Origin: Chondrus crispus
Taxonomy: Eukaryota > Rhodophyta > Florideophyceae > Gigartinales > Gigartinaceae
Direction of reading: 5' to 3'
DNA length: 64,000 nucleotides
Assembly (NCBI RefSeq): GCF_000350225.1
Contig: NW_005179015.1
Coordinates: forward strand, 348,350 to 412,349
Under the pieces are notes generated by a model, which worked only from the letters and a program-made list of their open reading frames with translations, was not told where the DNA came from and ran no database searches. The translations under genes and the position numbers were made by a program. Shown here piece by piece: positions 1-10,556 of this stretch (position 1 is its first letter; every line of letters starts with the position of its first letter).

Positions 1-917
1 GGATGAGTGGCAGGCCGACCCTGTCCTCATTACGCAAGGAGCAGGGCCAGTACGGGGTCGACCCCCTTCACCAGTGTCGACCGGAACGACGTCGAGCTAC
101 GCGACCGCATTCGCGGCCACTCCAAGAGCACCCAGGGGTACGGACCCCCGGGTCGCTGAACTCCACATCTCAAACCAAGATTCCAGAGGTGAAGCCCCTC
201 GCGTGCCCCTCCTCACCGATGAGGAGGCGCGGCACGCGGCGACCTTCGCCTCAACGGACGGCAGCGCGTACGTGTGCTGCCTTTGCTGTACGTACGGGCA
301 TGCCATGTACGCGTGCCCGTTCCTGTCGCCGGAACAACGAATGTTCACGGCGTACAGGAACTACCGCTACCAGATGGAGACGCGGCTCGGGGCGGGCAAT
401 CTCCTCCCGGCCAGCGGTCGGCGAGGGTCGTCCCCCGCGTCAAGGTTTCCTGAATCGGTCGGGTGGGGGCGCTCGCTTCGCCCCCCGTGGAGGCGGGTAC
501 TGTTGTAACGAAGTCGATCGTCGGGATCGACCCGCATGCCGGCAGGCGGACACAAGGTACCCCCGACAAGGAGAAAGAGGGGACCAAGACCGTTCTCGGT
601 TAACCCAACAGGTACAAAATGCGATAATGTACCTGGAAGACTGGGTAGAGGATCCGTACCCCCTACTTACGGAGGGTCACGAAGGAGAGCCGACCCGCTT
701 CGTACCCCATATCGTGCGACGACCGGACGCCGCAGGTCCAGGCCCCAAAGTACCCGAGTACTTCGCCAAGGCTGCCGAGCCGCAGGGAAGGAATAGTCTC
801 GGCCCACGCGGCCGGCTACCGGGAGAAGACCTGGCTGTCGATAGCCAGGGGGTAGCTCCGATAGCACCGGTAGTTCGAAAAAAGGGTAAAGACGGTTACG
901 TACACGCGGTCGCGTGA
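1..917 (+). pseudogene. gag: gag C-terminal part of element A, frameshifted
   Basis: The piece starts inside gag. A CCHC zinc knuckle (C-x2-C-x4-H-x4-C, CCLCCTYGHAMYAC) is read in the second frame near 270-315 and should bind element RNA in the capsid. About 100 bases later, near 405, one extra base relative to copy B moves the reading to the third frame. There an Arg/Gly-rich basic tail continues to the TGA at 915-917. In B the same stretch is one frame apart from one TAG. The last gag residues (GYVHAVA) match B almost exactly. No function can be expected from this copy. Confidence 0.85.
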
Positions 918-918
918 G
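912..918 (+). other. Candidate +1 frameshift site GCG-TGA-G at the gag/pol junction of A
   Basis: Gag ends on GCG TGA and pol is open in the +1 frame from the same point (next +1 codons GAG CCG). The seven bases and their surroundings are identical in copy B at 58427-58433, and the frame relation is the same there, although both copies have drifted elsewhere. An Ala codon followed by a slow stop is the arrangement used for +1 shifting in antizyme genes, and Ty3 shifts at a GCG codon. Use as a recoding site is inference. Confidence 0.5.
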
Positions 919-2295
919 CCGTCTTTTCCATATGAACTAGACCGGTCCCCGCGTGCTGGCCAACCACACGGGGGGTATTGCCCGATAATACATTCCCCGA
1001 TATCGGAGTCCAGCACGGGGACTCCAGCAATGTCGACATTGCCGGAGAAACCCAACACCGAGGCCCACGTAGACCCGATGTTGGAAGAAGGCATCACCCG
1101 GACACCCGACGTCCCAGTGAAGCGCAACGAGCGAGACGCCGTTAACGTCGAACGACACGAGTCGGTAGACCTCCTGACCCCCGTGAGCCCAAGGTCGCCG
1201 ACGAAATGTCCGCCTCGTACGGACTCCAGCACCTGGACAGGCGTCACTGAGACGCGAACGTCCCCGGGCTCGAGCCGAAGGAAACGCAAGAGGGGCCAAC
1301 GCCGAAGTCGAAGGCCGCGTCGGAACGACCTCGCCGATAAGGTCGCGCCCAAGGTGGTCGATGGCCTGGTATGCCTCATGACGTCGAAAATATATAACGT
1401 CTTGGGCTCCGTGGCCACCGAAGGCCACGCGTTTAAGCCCCACACGATCGCCGTCGACACGTGATCGGGCTACAACTTGGTGAGGAAGGCCGACCTCCCT
1501 CCCGACTGGGCCCGCTACGTAATACGGGACGCGCCATTACCACGCCTGGCTGACGCGAACAGTAACCCGCTGCGACTTACGGCGGTCGTCCGCCTCGCGG
1601 TCCGGTTGCGGAACACGACGTTCCGCATACCTTTCGTAGTGGCCGAACAACTCGCTGGCCCCGTTCTACTTGGGACCGCGTTCATCGATGCTCACGTACG
1701 CAGCATCGACATCGACGGACAGAAGCTCGAACTTCTTCACAGTGGCTCGGTAGCCATTGTCGATGGGAAGGGGGAACCGACTTCCCCTACCAAGCGACAC
1801 GGTCGCCAAACGAGTCGCCCGGAGGTACGCGAGGAGGCCCCGCAGGCGATCCGAATCGCCCGCTGGGTTACCATCCCCGCGATATCGCAAGCCCGTGCGC
1901 GTGTGACAACCACGGGGAGGGGTCTCGTGTTTCTGGAGCGCAAGCCCTCACTCCAACACCGGCATGGAGTGAGGCTGACGAATGGCGTCGCGGAAGTCCT
2001 GCCGAACCAGAAATTCGAAGTCATCGTCCCGAACTTCTCGCGAAGGGAGAGGCGGCTTCCGAAGCACATCGTCGTGGGATACGCGAAGCGCAACCCCCTC
2101 GCCATCCTCACCCCCGAACGTCGAGTCGCTGAGGGGATCGCGCACGCGTTGCACCTGACCGACTTGACGGATGAAGTCGGAGGGGAAGGAGCTGGCCGGT
2201 CCAGCTCCGACGAGAACGCAACCGCTGGGAACGAGGGGATTGACCCGGACGAACGGTCACCTATATCCCAACCGACGGCGGAGGGTACTGTACCC
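918..2295 (+). pseudogene. pol: pol of A: linker and aspartic protease region, broken
   Basis: Read in the first frame from the gag stop. The protease starts near 1441 (HTIAVDT, then SGYNLVRKADLP) and resembles the retropepsin domain of Ty3/Gypsy pol. The catalytic triad should be D-T-G, but the third codon here is TGA (1462-1464); in B it is TGT (Cys). The domain then continues cleanly (LLGTAFIDAHV is the second conserved block, about 1666-1698). A long basic linker leads towards RT. Near 2290 an indel in a C-run moves the frame, so RT is read in frame 3. The enzyme would mature the gag-pol polyprotein; this copy cannot. Confidence 0.85.
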
Positions 2296-3740
2296 CCCAG
2301 CAGAAGGATTCCGAAAATCCACAGATGGATTGGGAAAAAGAGCTTGACTTGTCATACATCGAGAATGACGAGCTCCGTGGCCACGTACTCCAGATGCTCC
2401 GTAAGCACTCGAGTCTGTAGAGCGGTGCGCTCGGAACTATCCGAGCAACGGAGCACTGCATTGCCCTCGAACCGGGTACGAAGCCGATACGCTCGATGCC
2501 CTACCGTAAGGGGCCCGCGATGCGCGAAATGGTCGCGAAGGAGGTCACCAAGATGTTGAACGCAGGGGTTATTGAACCCGCGAGCACCGAGTGGGTGTCC
2601 CCGGTGGTGCTCGTACCGAAGAATGACGGCTCTCTTCGGTTCTGTGTAGATTATCAGCGTCTCAACGCGAAGACTGCGGCGGATTCGTATCCGCTGCCGC
2701 GTATAGACGACTGCATCGACTCGTTAGGAGATGCAGCCGTCTTTACGACGTTGGACTGCAATTCCGGTTATTGGCAGATCCCGGTCGCTCTGGAGGACCG
2801 GGATAAGACTCCTTTCACGACACATATGGGTACGTACCGCCATTTGCGCATGCAGTTTGGACTAAAAAGGGCACCGGCCACCTTCCAACGTGCCCTTGAT
2901 ATCATACTCTCCGGAGTCCGCTGGCAAATATGCCTCGTCTATCTCGATGACGTTATCGTGTTCTCGCGTACGGACGCGGAACACGCAAGGCATCTGGATA
3001 CCGTCTTGAGCGTGTTGTGGAGTGCCGGCATCTCCCTCAAGCTCAAGAAGTGCAGCCTCTTCCGTCCGAAGGTGCACTACCTGGGGCTCGTTGTATCCCC
3101 AGGTAAGTGGAGCGTGGCTGATACGGCAATCGACGCCTTCAAGACGTTCACGTTCCCGAGGACGCTGACGCAGGTGCGCTCGTTCCTCGGGGCGTGTAAC
3201 GTGTATCGTCGCTTCGTCAAGGGCTTCTCGAAGATTGCCCCTCCGTTAACCGATGTAACGCGCAAGGACTCGGATCAAGATTTCGATAACCCAACGGAGG
3301 TTCAGCTTCAGGCTTTCAAAAGCCTGAAGGCGGCCATGATCTCCCCGCCGATCCTCGCGCTACCGCGGTACGGCCGACCGTATCTGTTGGACACTGACGC
3401 CAGTGCATATCAACTCGGGTGCACCCTCTTACAGGAGCACGACGAGCCAAACGATTGGCGCCCCGTTGGGTACTGCTCGTACTCGCGAAGCGATAGCGAA
3501 CGGAACTACAGCGCTACGGAGCGTGAGCGCTTCGCCGTGGTGTGGGCCGTCTGCACACTGCGGCCGTACATCGAAGGAACCAAGTTCACCATCCGGACGG
3601 ATCACGACGCCCTCTGATGGCTCATGTCGCTCACGGAGAGCTCTGGAAGACTCACCCAGTGGCGGCTACGTCTGGCTGAATACGATTTCACCATTCAGTA
3701 CCGCCCCGGGCGCGTGCATCAAGTGCCCGATGCCCTGTCA
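2296..3740 (+). pseudogene. pol: pol of A: reverse transcriptase and RNase H, broken
   Basis: Read in frame 3. RT blocks are clear: YPLPRIDDCIDSLGDAAVFTT near 2690-2750, FGLKRAPATFQRAL near 2855-2895 and the catalytic YLDD near 2940-2951. RNase H follows with DTDASAYQLGCTLLQ near 3390-3435 and SATERERFAVVWAV near 3510-3550. In-frame stops sit at 2418-2420 (TAG, Trp in B) and 3615-3617 (TGA). The reading continues past the second stop to about 3740, where about ten bases are missing relative to B and the frame changes. The enzymes would copy element RNA to DNA and remove the template strand. Confidence 0.9.
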
Positions 3741-3778
3741 CGCCTCGTGTCGCCAATGACCCTCGCCTCACCGTCGAG

Positions 3779-4867
3779 GTGGATGACATTCCCACCTTCG
3801 ACGGGGGCACCACCGTTCGAGACGTATCGAATGAGCTCGCAGACCACGCCTGTACCGCGAGCTGTGATCATCAGGCCGTCCATGTCTTCGTAACGACACG
3901 GAACCAAGCTGAAGCCCGAACAAGGCCGCGCGTACGGACGCGCAACGAACCGCGAGCCGACGACGAAGCTCCCGCTCTCCAACGACCCAATTCATTTTGG
4001 GAGGAGAACGACGAGTTCGACGCCGCTGACATCCAGCGTGCCGAAGACCCCGAGGCTGGCGCACCCGACTCCCCGGTCGCCCCACTGCAGGACGACCTTC
4101 CGGCCCCTCTTACGATAGAGGAGATAGCCGAGGAGCAACGCGTGGATGACTTCTGCCAAACCGTTTTGGCACGACAGTCAGAGTCTCAAGACTCCGCGTT
4201 CTTCGAGGACCACCAAGGAGTGCTCAAAAGGAGACACCCCTTCGATCCTGATACCGTACAGGTGGTGGTGCCTCGGACGCTCCGCGCCAGGCTCCTTCGC
4301 CTGTGCCACAACCCGGCCATCGCGGGACACCCGGGCCAGAACCGTATGTACTACGCACTTCGACACGAGTACTACTGGCCCCAACTGGCTACAGACGTCG
4401 CAGCCACGGTGCGAGGGTGTCGGACCTGCGCAATGAACCGGGTCAAGCTGAGGAAACATCTCAATCGATTGAGATTGTTCCCAGCTACGAGGCCTCTCGA
4501 GAACCTCGCCATCGACATCTTGGGGCCGCTCCCCAGGACGAAGACAGGAAAACTATTCTTGCTCGTGATTAAGGACCGCTTCAGTAAGCTGACGCAATTC
4601 GATGCGCTCCGCAAGGTAACAGCGTACACTGTCGCAGTTGCGTTCTGCGACTTGTGGGTGTTCAAGTATGGCGTCCCTCGCACTTTGCTTTCGGACAACG
4701 GCCCTCAGTTTAATGCCAAGTTCTTCCACAGCACGTGCCGTGTTCTGGGGATAACGAATCTGTACACTTCGCCGTACTATCCCCAGACGAACGGGCAAGT
4801 CGAGCGATATAACCGAACAATCGCCTCGATGCTGAGGAACTACGTGGGTGAACACCAGGACGACTGA
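3779..4867 (+). pseudogene. pol: pol of A: integrase zinc finger and catalytic core, ends at a nonsense codon
   Basis: Frame 2. A low-complexity acidic spacer is followed by the H2C2 zinc-binding domain (HNPAIAGH at about 4309-4332, CRTC near 4420). The DDE core follows: D in LAIDILGPL near 4506-4530, D in LSDNGPQF near 4690-4710, E in NGQVERYNRT near 4790-4820. All three acidic residues remain. The frame stops at 4865-4867 (TGA), where B has TGG (Trp). Integrase would insert the cDNA into the genome. Confidence 0.9.
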
Positions 4868-5572
4868 AATGTGTACGTGGGGCCGCTTACGTATGCGTAC
4901 AACTCCCACGTACATCGCACCACACGCACCACGCCGTTTGAGCTTGTGCTCAGCAGGCCACCGCCGGAGTTCTCTCTCCGACGGGCGGACGGCGACGTGT
5001 CCCCTTCCGATAGGGGGAACCAACGTGCCGAGTTCCTCAAGACCTTGGACTCGACTATCCAGAAGGCCTACGCGAGCCTGAGTCGGACGCAGGCTCGCTA
5101 CAAGCGCGACTTCGATAAGCGCATACGACGTATTAATTCCCGGCTCCGTCCCGGAGAATACGTATATCTCAACCCCACCGATGGGGCTAAGACATCGAAC
5201 AAGCTCGCCTCGCCCGCTATCGGACCCTACCGCGTGCTCGCCAATGACCGCCGTACCATCAAGATCGATCGTGATGGTGTCACCGAGCGCGTCTCCGCAG
5301 ATCGCTGCGTGTATGCGCCACCGCCGACGGGCGCAACGCGGACGAGCACGACAACCCCGGAGGACCTTGCCGACAAGGTCACCGAGGGCACACAGTATGC
5401 CGTCGAACGGCTACTCAAGCATCGCGTCATGGAGGATGAAACTACAGAGTTCCTCATTAAATGGGCAGACTACGATACTCCCACATGGACGGCGCGTACT
5501 CACATCCCCGAGGAGTTGGTGTCTCGCTACGCACAAAGACTCCGGGCGCGTACAGGGAGAGACCTCACCTGA
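4868..5572 (+). pseudogene. pol: pol of A: integrase C-terminus and chromodomain
   Basis: Same frame as the core, after the TGA at 4865. It starts YVGPLTYAYNSHVHRT and reads through the GPY-type module (SPAIGPYRVLAND near 5215-5245). It ends with a chromodomain: YAVERLLKHRVMEDETTEFLIKW... begins near 5398, with aromatic cage candidates Tyr, Trp and Trp. Chromodomains in this position direct integration to marked chromatin in chromoviruses. The stop at 5570-5572 lies four bases before the hairpin/polypurine block at 5576. Confidence 0.88.
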
Positions 5573-5575
5573 GAA

Positions 5576-5609
5576 GTGAACGCGGACGTTCACTCTTGAG
5601 GAGGGGGCC
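5576..5609 (+). repeat. Hairpin plus polypurine-tract-like block, first copy
   Basis: A 7-bp perfect stem (GTGAACG/CGTTCAC) with loop CGGA is followed by the purine run GAGGAGGGGG. The same block recurs at 9913-9946 directly before the 3' LTR: 21 bases identical, then 11 of 13. B has it right after pol at 63101-63132. The 9913 copy is the normal plus-strand primer position, so this copy looks like a duplicated or ancestral primer tract at the end of pol. Confidence 0.75.
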
Positions 5610-7553
5610 CTCAACCGCATCGTTGCAGATTGAATTCCACCTCGAATTAAATGCACCCCGCGTACATGGGACAAAAGGGGACGCGCGAAGGGACAGCTGT
5701 CTCCAGAGAGCAGCAACGGAATAAGTCGCGAGACGTCAAGACGTATTGACAACCGAGTTCATCGAAAACGACCAGTTATCGCCGGCAAGAGGCAGGAGGG
5801 AGAATAGTACGTGCTACCCTACGCAAAGCGGTCGCACCTCGAGGAGTAGAAGGCAGAGTGACGCGGTCGAACGCGAAAATGCCCTAAAACAAGTGCCCAC
5901 GAAGGCATCGCCCGTTTCGTATTGACCAGAGGACGTCAAGACGTATCGAAGAAGGTCCCGTAAGCAAACCAGAGGAAGCGAGCAGCACGAGCTGCGCCCA
6001 GATGGCACCTCGTCACGGACTGTGGGCAAGGAGCCCTCCAGCAGGGAGACGATCTCCCAGAGCGATATAGTCGCCCCGCGATCGCCACAAGTTCCGCCGA
6101 CATGGTGACAGCTGTCCTGCACGCCCCGGTCCGGACCAGCTGCACTATGCCGAAAGGGTCCGCGATCCCGAGTCCCCCGCGACGACGGGAAGACGCAGCG
6201 CTGCATTAAATAGCAACGAAAAGTACGCCCCAGTCCGAACAAGGGGAGAGAAAGAGACAGTACGGGCCGCCGTCGGCTGATACACTCGAGATCAGAACTC
6301 CAACAAACAGCCACCGCCATACCCTAAATAAGGGAGAAAATATTGGTGAAATGGGAAATTACACTGACGGGCGGTTGCACGGGCAGGACGCCCAGACACG
6401 TGCTGTATGCAACAACGCGCAAGGGACGTCCGGACAGCGGCGCGTGGGAAGAGTACAGCGTGTACACACCGATCGGCACACGCAAGCGGTGCCGCCCCCT
6501 TCATAATCGTCAAACCAACAGACGTCCGACGCACGGGTCGTCCCGAACGCGGAGCGGGCACCAAGAACAGCAGCCCGAGACGCTGAGCAAGAAAAGACCC
6601 CCCGCGGTGGATACGGCCCGCGAGCAACGAACGCGCCCCCGCCGTGGCCTCACAAGGGGGGCTCGAGCTCTCCCACGACCGCGCTGACGCACCGCTCGGG
6701 CGACGAGGAAGGAGACGACTCCTCCCTCGTCCCCAGCATGCCAACGATCGGCCCCGTTCCCACGCTCGCTCGCCCGAAAGCGGAGTGGGGTAGAACACAG
6801 TACGGGGCGCGACGTCGCGCTGGGTAACAGACATGGCAGGACGGAAGGAACGCTCCACGGGGGTGACGGGCGGACAAGAAGGGAGAGCGGAGAAGTTTTG
6901 CTGGCATCCAAGAAGGTCCAGGCGTTCAGACTTCTCTCTCTTCGTGGGAGCACACACCGCCGCGCGTGCGATCATGCGCCAAGGAAGACGCGGGTTATGA
7001 GGAGCAGCGACCTGCTCAGACCCTCCTGTCCGCGCCGATCAATGGAATGATCCCTCAAGCTGGCCTCCCTGCCTTCTCATCCGCGGGGTGGCATAGTGAC
7101 GAGGACTGTCCTCGCGCGGGCCCGACGACACCCCCGGGAAGGAAGAAAGCGACGCGATACACGCACGAACGAGGTCGCTCGCCCCGGGACGCCATTTTGT
7201 CCGACCTCGCGCGGCGCAAGGTGTCGACACATCGCAGCAGGACCCAGCAAGAAGCAATAAATCGGAGGCGGGGGACGTGCAGGAAACCGTCGAGCATCGG
7301 CACGGGGGAGATGGGGGAAGAGGGCACGACGGACCCAGAACCAAGGCCAAGAAACGAAATTGGTTTTTACGCAGAAGGAGGGCAGGTCGACCTGGCCCCC
7401 GGGGACAGACCGAGATTCCGCTCAGTGGTCAGCGCCGTCGGACGGCGCCGCAGGAGGCGGATCGTAGAGACTCGGGGGACAGTAGACGGGGTGACGAGGC
7501 ACCCTCGCGCTCAACCCCGCCAAGGGAGGCAACGCCACCTCACTGTGGCGAGT
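5610..7553. other. Internal 3' region of A without a recognised gene
   Basis: GC-rich sequence between pol and the antisense ORF. ORFs on both strands are low-complexity (Arg, Pro, Ser rich) and none has a recognisable domain or a counterpart in the outer element. Its start is alignable by short stretches to B after 63133 (for example around 5755 versus 63262), so it belongs to the family and is not host DNA. It may be the untranslated 3' part of the antisense transcript. Confidence 0.5.
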
Positions 7554-8630
7554 TCAGCGATGCACACGGCTCGGAGGAGCCGGGACGTTGCCCATCGTTG
7601 CAGCGTCGTACCCCGACTGCTCGTAAGGATCCCGCATGATCGGGCAGGGCGTCGACGAAGACGCCGCGCGAAGGCGTCTGAGGTCGTCCCGTTCGCGGCG
7701 GTACCGGTCACGTTCGGCGGTCGTCCGCTCCAACGCGCTCGCTTGTCGATCAGAGGACTCGCGTAACGCCGCTAACTCGATGCGTACATGGCGCAACTCG
7801 GACACGGACGACGCACGACCCGCCTCGAGGCGACGTGCTTCGTCGCTTCGCGCCAGGTACCAGCTCGCGAGTGTGCCGAGGAGGCTTCCCACCTGCCAAG
7901 GGCGGTAGGCAGCGCGACCCAAGGCATGGGCTAACGACGGGACGGCCTTGACGTCCTCTCGCTCCGACGTCGCGTGGCGCACGGGCGCCACCGGTGGCGC
8001 CTCACGCAGCGGCACTGCATTGAGGGGTGGAACAGGGGGAACCGGAGGACTCGCCACCGGACCGAAGTCGCTCTCGGCGAGACGAGTTTCGAACAGCGAG
8101 TCAGCACGAGCGGACGTGTAGGGAGCGGGCTCACTGTCCAAATTGCGGTACCGTTTCTTCCGAGCCTCACGCGAAGCGGAGCCGACTCCGCCTCCGCTCC
8201 TGATGTGCACTGACGAGGACGCCGGCGCCACTTGGCGTGCCACGAATGCGTCAGCGCGATGGTCATATACGACGAAAAAGGATCGCTCGCCGGTAATGAA
8301 ATCGGTCCAGCGCCGATGCTGGATTTCGCTCACCTCACCAGCCCGTTGCATGAGCCCGACGGCGAACGAATACGACCACGGCACATGCTGAGTGCTCCGC
8401 TCGAGCGGATGTAGGGGGACCTGGGGGAGGTCCCCCGCAACCCTCCCCAAGTAAGCCAGCAACTCGAGAGGCTGGACGAACACGCGTCTGTGAATAGATA
8501 CCTTGTTCATGAAAGCGTTGCCGAGGGCCCAGGCCCATTCCCTCTCTACGTTGTGCATTAAGTCTGCATAAGCCGGATGTTGAGAATTTGAGCACGCCAC
8601 ACCGAAGTGCTTGAGCACACATGGGAGCAC
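7554..8630 (-). pseudogene. Antisense ORF of element A, C-terminal part with coiled coil
   Basis: Runs opposite to gag-pol, 358 codons. It overlaps the end of the upstream antisense ORF (8558-9889) by 73 bases in another frame, which suggests a frameshift in one original gene. Its first 120 residues are mixed alpha type (AWALGNAFMNKVSIHRRVF, then LELLAYLGRV) and resemble a segment of the outer element's antisense ORF. The last 110 residues are Glu/Arg/Leu-rich with a heptad-like pattern (ELRHVRIELAALRESSDRQ), a probable coiled coil. I recognise no enzyme domain. The product is unknown. Confidence 0.6.
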
Positions 8631-9889
8631 GGATGTACTCCCAACGAAGGGAGGGTCTCCCGTATCACTGCAGAGAGCCGGGGGAAGTCGCGAGGGGACA
8701 GGTCTCCTTCGAAGGAAGCGTGGCGGAAAACACGCCCGTCCTCCTCCTCAGAATGGCGATACGCCGACCAATCGTGAGGAGCAATGGCAACGCCGTATAG
8801 CCTCATCAGCGAGCACGCTGACTTCTGTAGAGCGACGCGCGCCTTCGAATAGGCAAAAGGACGGGGTCTCATGTACAGACCCCCCACGTTGGACAAGACG
8901 AATTTGCGAGAGGCCGTCCCCTCGCGGTGGAAGAGATACGTGGCCATGCGATCCACGTATTCCGCCTCACCGAGACTGTACGTGAACGTGCGATCGCAGC
9001 GGATGGCAGAGGGGATCTGATACGCCGCACGGCCACCTTCGGCCAGAAGGCGCTCCAGGACGAGCGAGGACTCCTCCACGCGTCCGGCCTCGTACACATT
9101 CCGGACGCGAAGCAAATCGGGACGAAGTTGTTCCTGCGCCAGCAGCTCCCCGACAGTAATCCCGGAACGGGCATAGCGGCACCACGCGAACCTCAGACGG
9201 TCTAGGGGCAACGGAGCGGAACGCTCGAGCGCCGCGCCGAACCACTCGGATGGAGCCTCGAACATCTCGGTGCCTTGACCCGACACATACTGAGGCGTCT
9301 CAGGATGTTCGCTAACGCAAGGGCCGTTGCCCAATCTTCCGTGCGAACCCGTCGCCTCGGGAAGCGCTGCCGTAGGGCCCCGGACGGGGCCTGCCTCGAG
9401 GTGCAGGCGGAGGGCCGTCGCCGAGAGAACTAGTTCGACAGAGGACGTCGACTCCCGAGAGACACGAGCTCGCTGAAATGGCTGTACAGTAACCCAAGGG
9501 CGCACAACTGCCACGGGACGACCCGGATCGTGCCCATCCGGGGCCGCGACTGCCGCCGTCGACGGCGCGAGAGGAGAGCGGCCTCCGGGAGATTGAAACG
9601 AAAGACACGGCTGCGAGGGGCATGGGGTTACAGAGCTTGACGGAATAGCGACGGACGCCACGAACCGACCCTCAGAGGGCGACGTCATTATTACCCCGAC
9701 AACGAGGTCTCCTGCGATTAGTGTCAAGACAGCGGGAGCGCGGCGCCCCGAGTACAGAAAAGGAGAAAAAGAGGGTGTCGCACCGATTTGCGGACGGATG
9801 AGGAGCGGATGGCAAAGAGTAATATGGTCAAGAGAGGAGACGGGGTGAGTGATGGATAACTCTGTGTCGCGCAGGGACGTGTGGGACAT
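8558..9889 (-). CDS. Antisense ORF of element A, N-terminal part (unknown protein)
   Basis: 443 codons opposite to gag-pol, starting only 58 bases inside the 3' LTR, so transcription from the LTR region in the reverse direction would reach it at once. The first 150 residues are low complexity; a folded region follows (about residues 200-400). Segments such as EQLRPDLLRV, then RTFTYSLGEAEYVD, occur in the same order as ELLRPDCRRV, then DTWSYRTEADRGYV, in the outer element's antisense ORF (35221-36981). A reading kept open for over 1.3 kb and shared by two families argues for a real gene, though A itself is dead. No domain is recognised. Confidence 0.6.
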   Translation of the reverse strand: MSHTSLRDTELSITHPVSSLDHITLCHPLLIRPQIGATPSFSPFLYSGRRAPAVLTLIAGDLVVGVIMTSPSEGRFVASVAIPSSSVTPCPSQPCLSFQSPGGRSPLAPSTAAVAAPDGHDPGRPVAVVRPWVTVQPFQRARVSRESTSSVELVLSATALRLHLEAGPVRGPTAALPEATGSHGRLGNGPCVSEHPETPQYVSGQGTEMFEAPSEWFGAALERSAPLPLDRLRFAWCRYARSGITVGELLAQEQLRPDLLRVRNVYEAGRVEESSLVLERLLAEGGRAAYQIPSAIRCDRTFTYSLGEAEYVDRMATYLFHREGTASRKFVLSNVGGLYMRPRPFAYSKARVALQKSACSLMRLYGVAIAPHDWSAYRHSEEEDGRVFRHASFEGDLSPRDFPRLSAVIRETLPSLGVHPCSHVCSSTSVWRAQILNIRLMQT

Positions 9890-9912
9890 AATGCACTCAA
9901 CAAGCCAAGGGG

Positions 9913-9947
9913 GTGAACGCGGACGTTCACTCTCGAGGCGGGGGCCG
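9913..9947 (+). other. Hairpin and polypurine tract before the 3' LTR of A
   Basis: Second copy of the GTGAACG/CGTTCAC hairpin (loop CGGA), then CGAGGCGGGGGCCG, ending at the LTR start. The purine-rich run is the expected plus-strand primer. Two mismatches separate it from the copy at 5576. Confidence 0.75.
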
Positions 9948-10556
9948 TGTAGTATATCGACAAAGGAATTAGATTAGAAATTGGATCCAGAGCTGTAAGG
10001 CACGAGCCTTACAAACCACCAGCGCGCACGTGTACCCCACGTGTACTACACGTGTATGACGCGTGTACCAGCAGCCCCCTGGCTGACGGTGCGCACTACA
10101 GTATCGCCGTGGAGTACAGTACGTACTGTACTCCGTTATGATAGACGCTTTTGTAACATTAAATACAGGAGCGGACCGATGGCGGACGGGGGCGACAAGC
10201 ACGGGCTTGTCCTCAACCGACCGCCAAGGTCAGTCCACCCAGCTTATTCTAAACGTCGCCTTCGCTCTTCGCGCGCGTTTAGTCGGAGCCGAGCCGGAGT
10301 GGACGGGCAGCACGCGAGCGAGCACGGAACCGCCTCCGCCCGTCAGGACTGGTACGTCACCCAGTGCTGCTCCGGGGCGTCGAGGCGTCGATCCGCTCGT
10401 GCGTGCGCGCGTCCCTGCTCGCTCCCGCTCTACCATCGCTACCCGGGCCCGAGCCCGGTTCCGTAGCTGGTTGGCCCGCTTCCCCCTTCTCCGATCCGGG
10501 GTCTACAGGTCGAACTGCGGATACACCTCCAGTCGTCTGGGGTTGTTTATGCTACA
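9948..10556 (+). repeat. 3' LTR of element A
   Basis: Starts TGTAG and ends CTACA (5-bp inverted ends) right after the polypurine tract. It aligns to the LTR of B (55103-55755), including ATTAGATT near the start, TATGATAGACGC and ACATTAAATAC in the middle, and a CACC/TCCGGGGCGTCGAGGCG block. Three CACGTG palindromes lie at 10027, 10038 and 10049, exactly 11 bp apart. ATTAAATA near 10160 is the likely TATA-type element. Confidence 0.88.
10027..10054. promoter_or_regulatory. Array of three CACGTG boxes at 11-bp spacing in the A LTR
   Basis: CACGTG occurs at 10027-10032, 10038-10043 and 10049-10054. The motif is the core of G-box/E-box sites bound by bZIP or bHLH factors. One-helical-turn spacing in the upstream part of an LTR suggests an enhancer. 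B, inner and outer LTRs also carry three to five copies. Function is inferred. Confidence 0.5.

Larger units (their letters stand above)
1..10556 (+). mobile_element. LTR retrotransposon A (Ty3/Gypsy, chromodomain type), 5' end outside window
   Basis: Order is gag tail, protease, RT, RNase H, integrase, chromodomain, a 4-kb region with a long antisense ORF, polypurine tract and 3' LTR. This order, with integrase after RNase H and a chromodomain at the pol end, is that of Ty3/Gypsy chromoviruses. The same family recurs as element B at 55103-64000; base 1 here corresponds to about 57517 in B. The copy is dead: gag and pol carry at least four in-frame stops and several small indels relative to B. 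The 5' LTR lies before the window, so LTR divergence and target duplication cannot be read. Confidence 0.93.

Noticed and set aside
1462..1464. Recoding of TGA as a sense codon, since TGA is common among the in-frame stops
   Set aside because: TAG and TAA also occur, intact genes here (inner gag, pol, the receptor) contain none, and decay by C-to-T or G-to-A change explains them.
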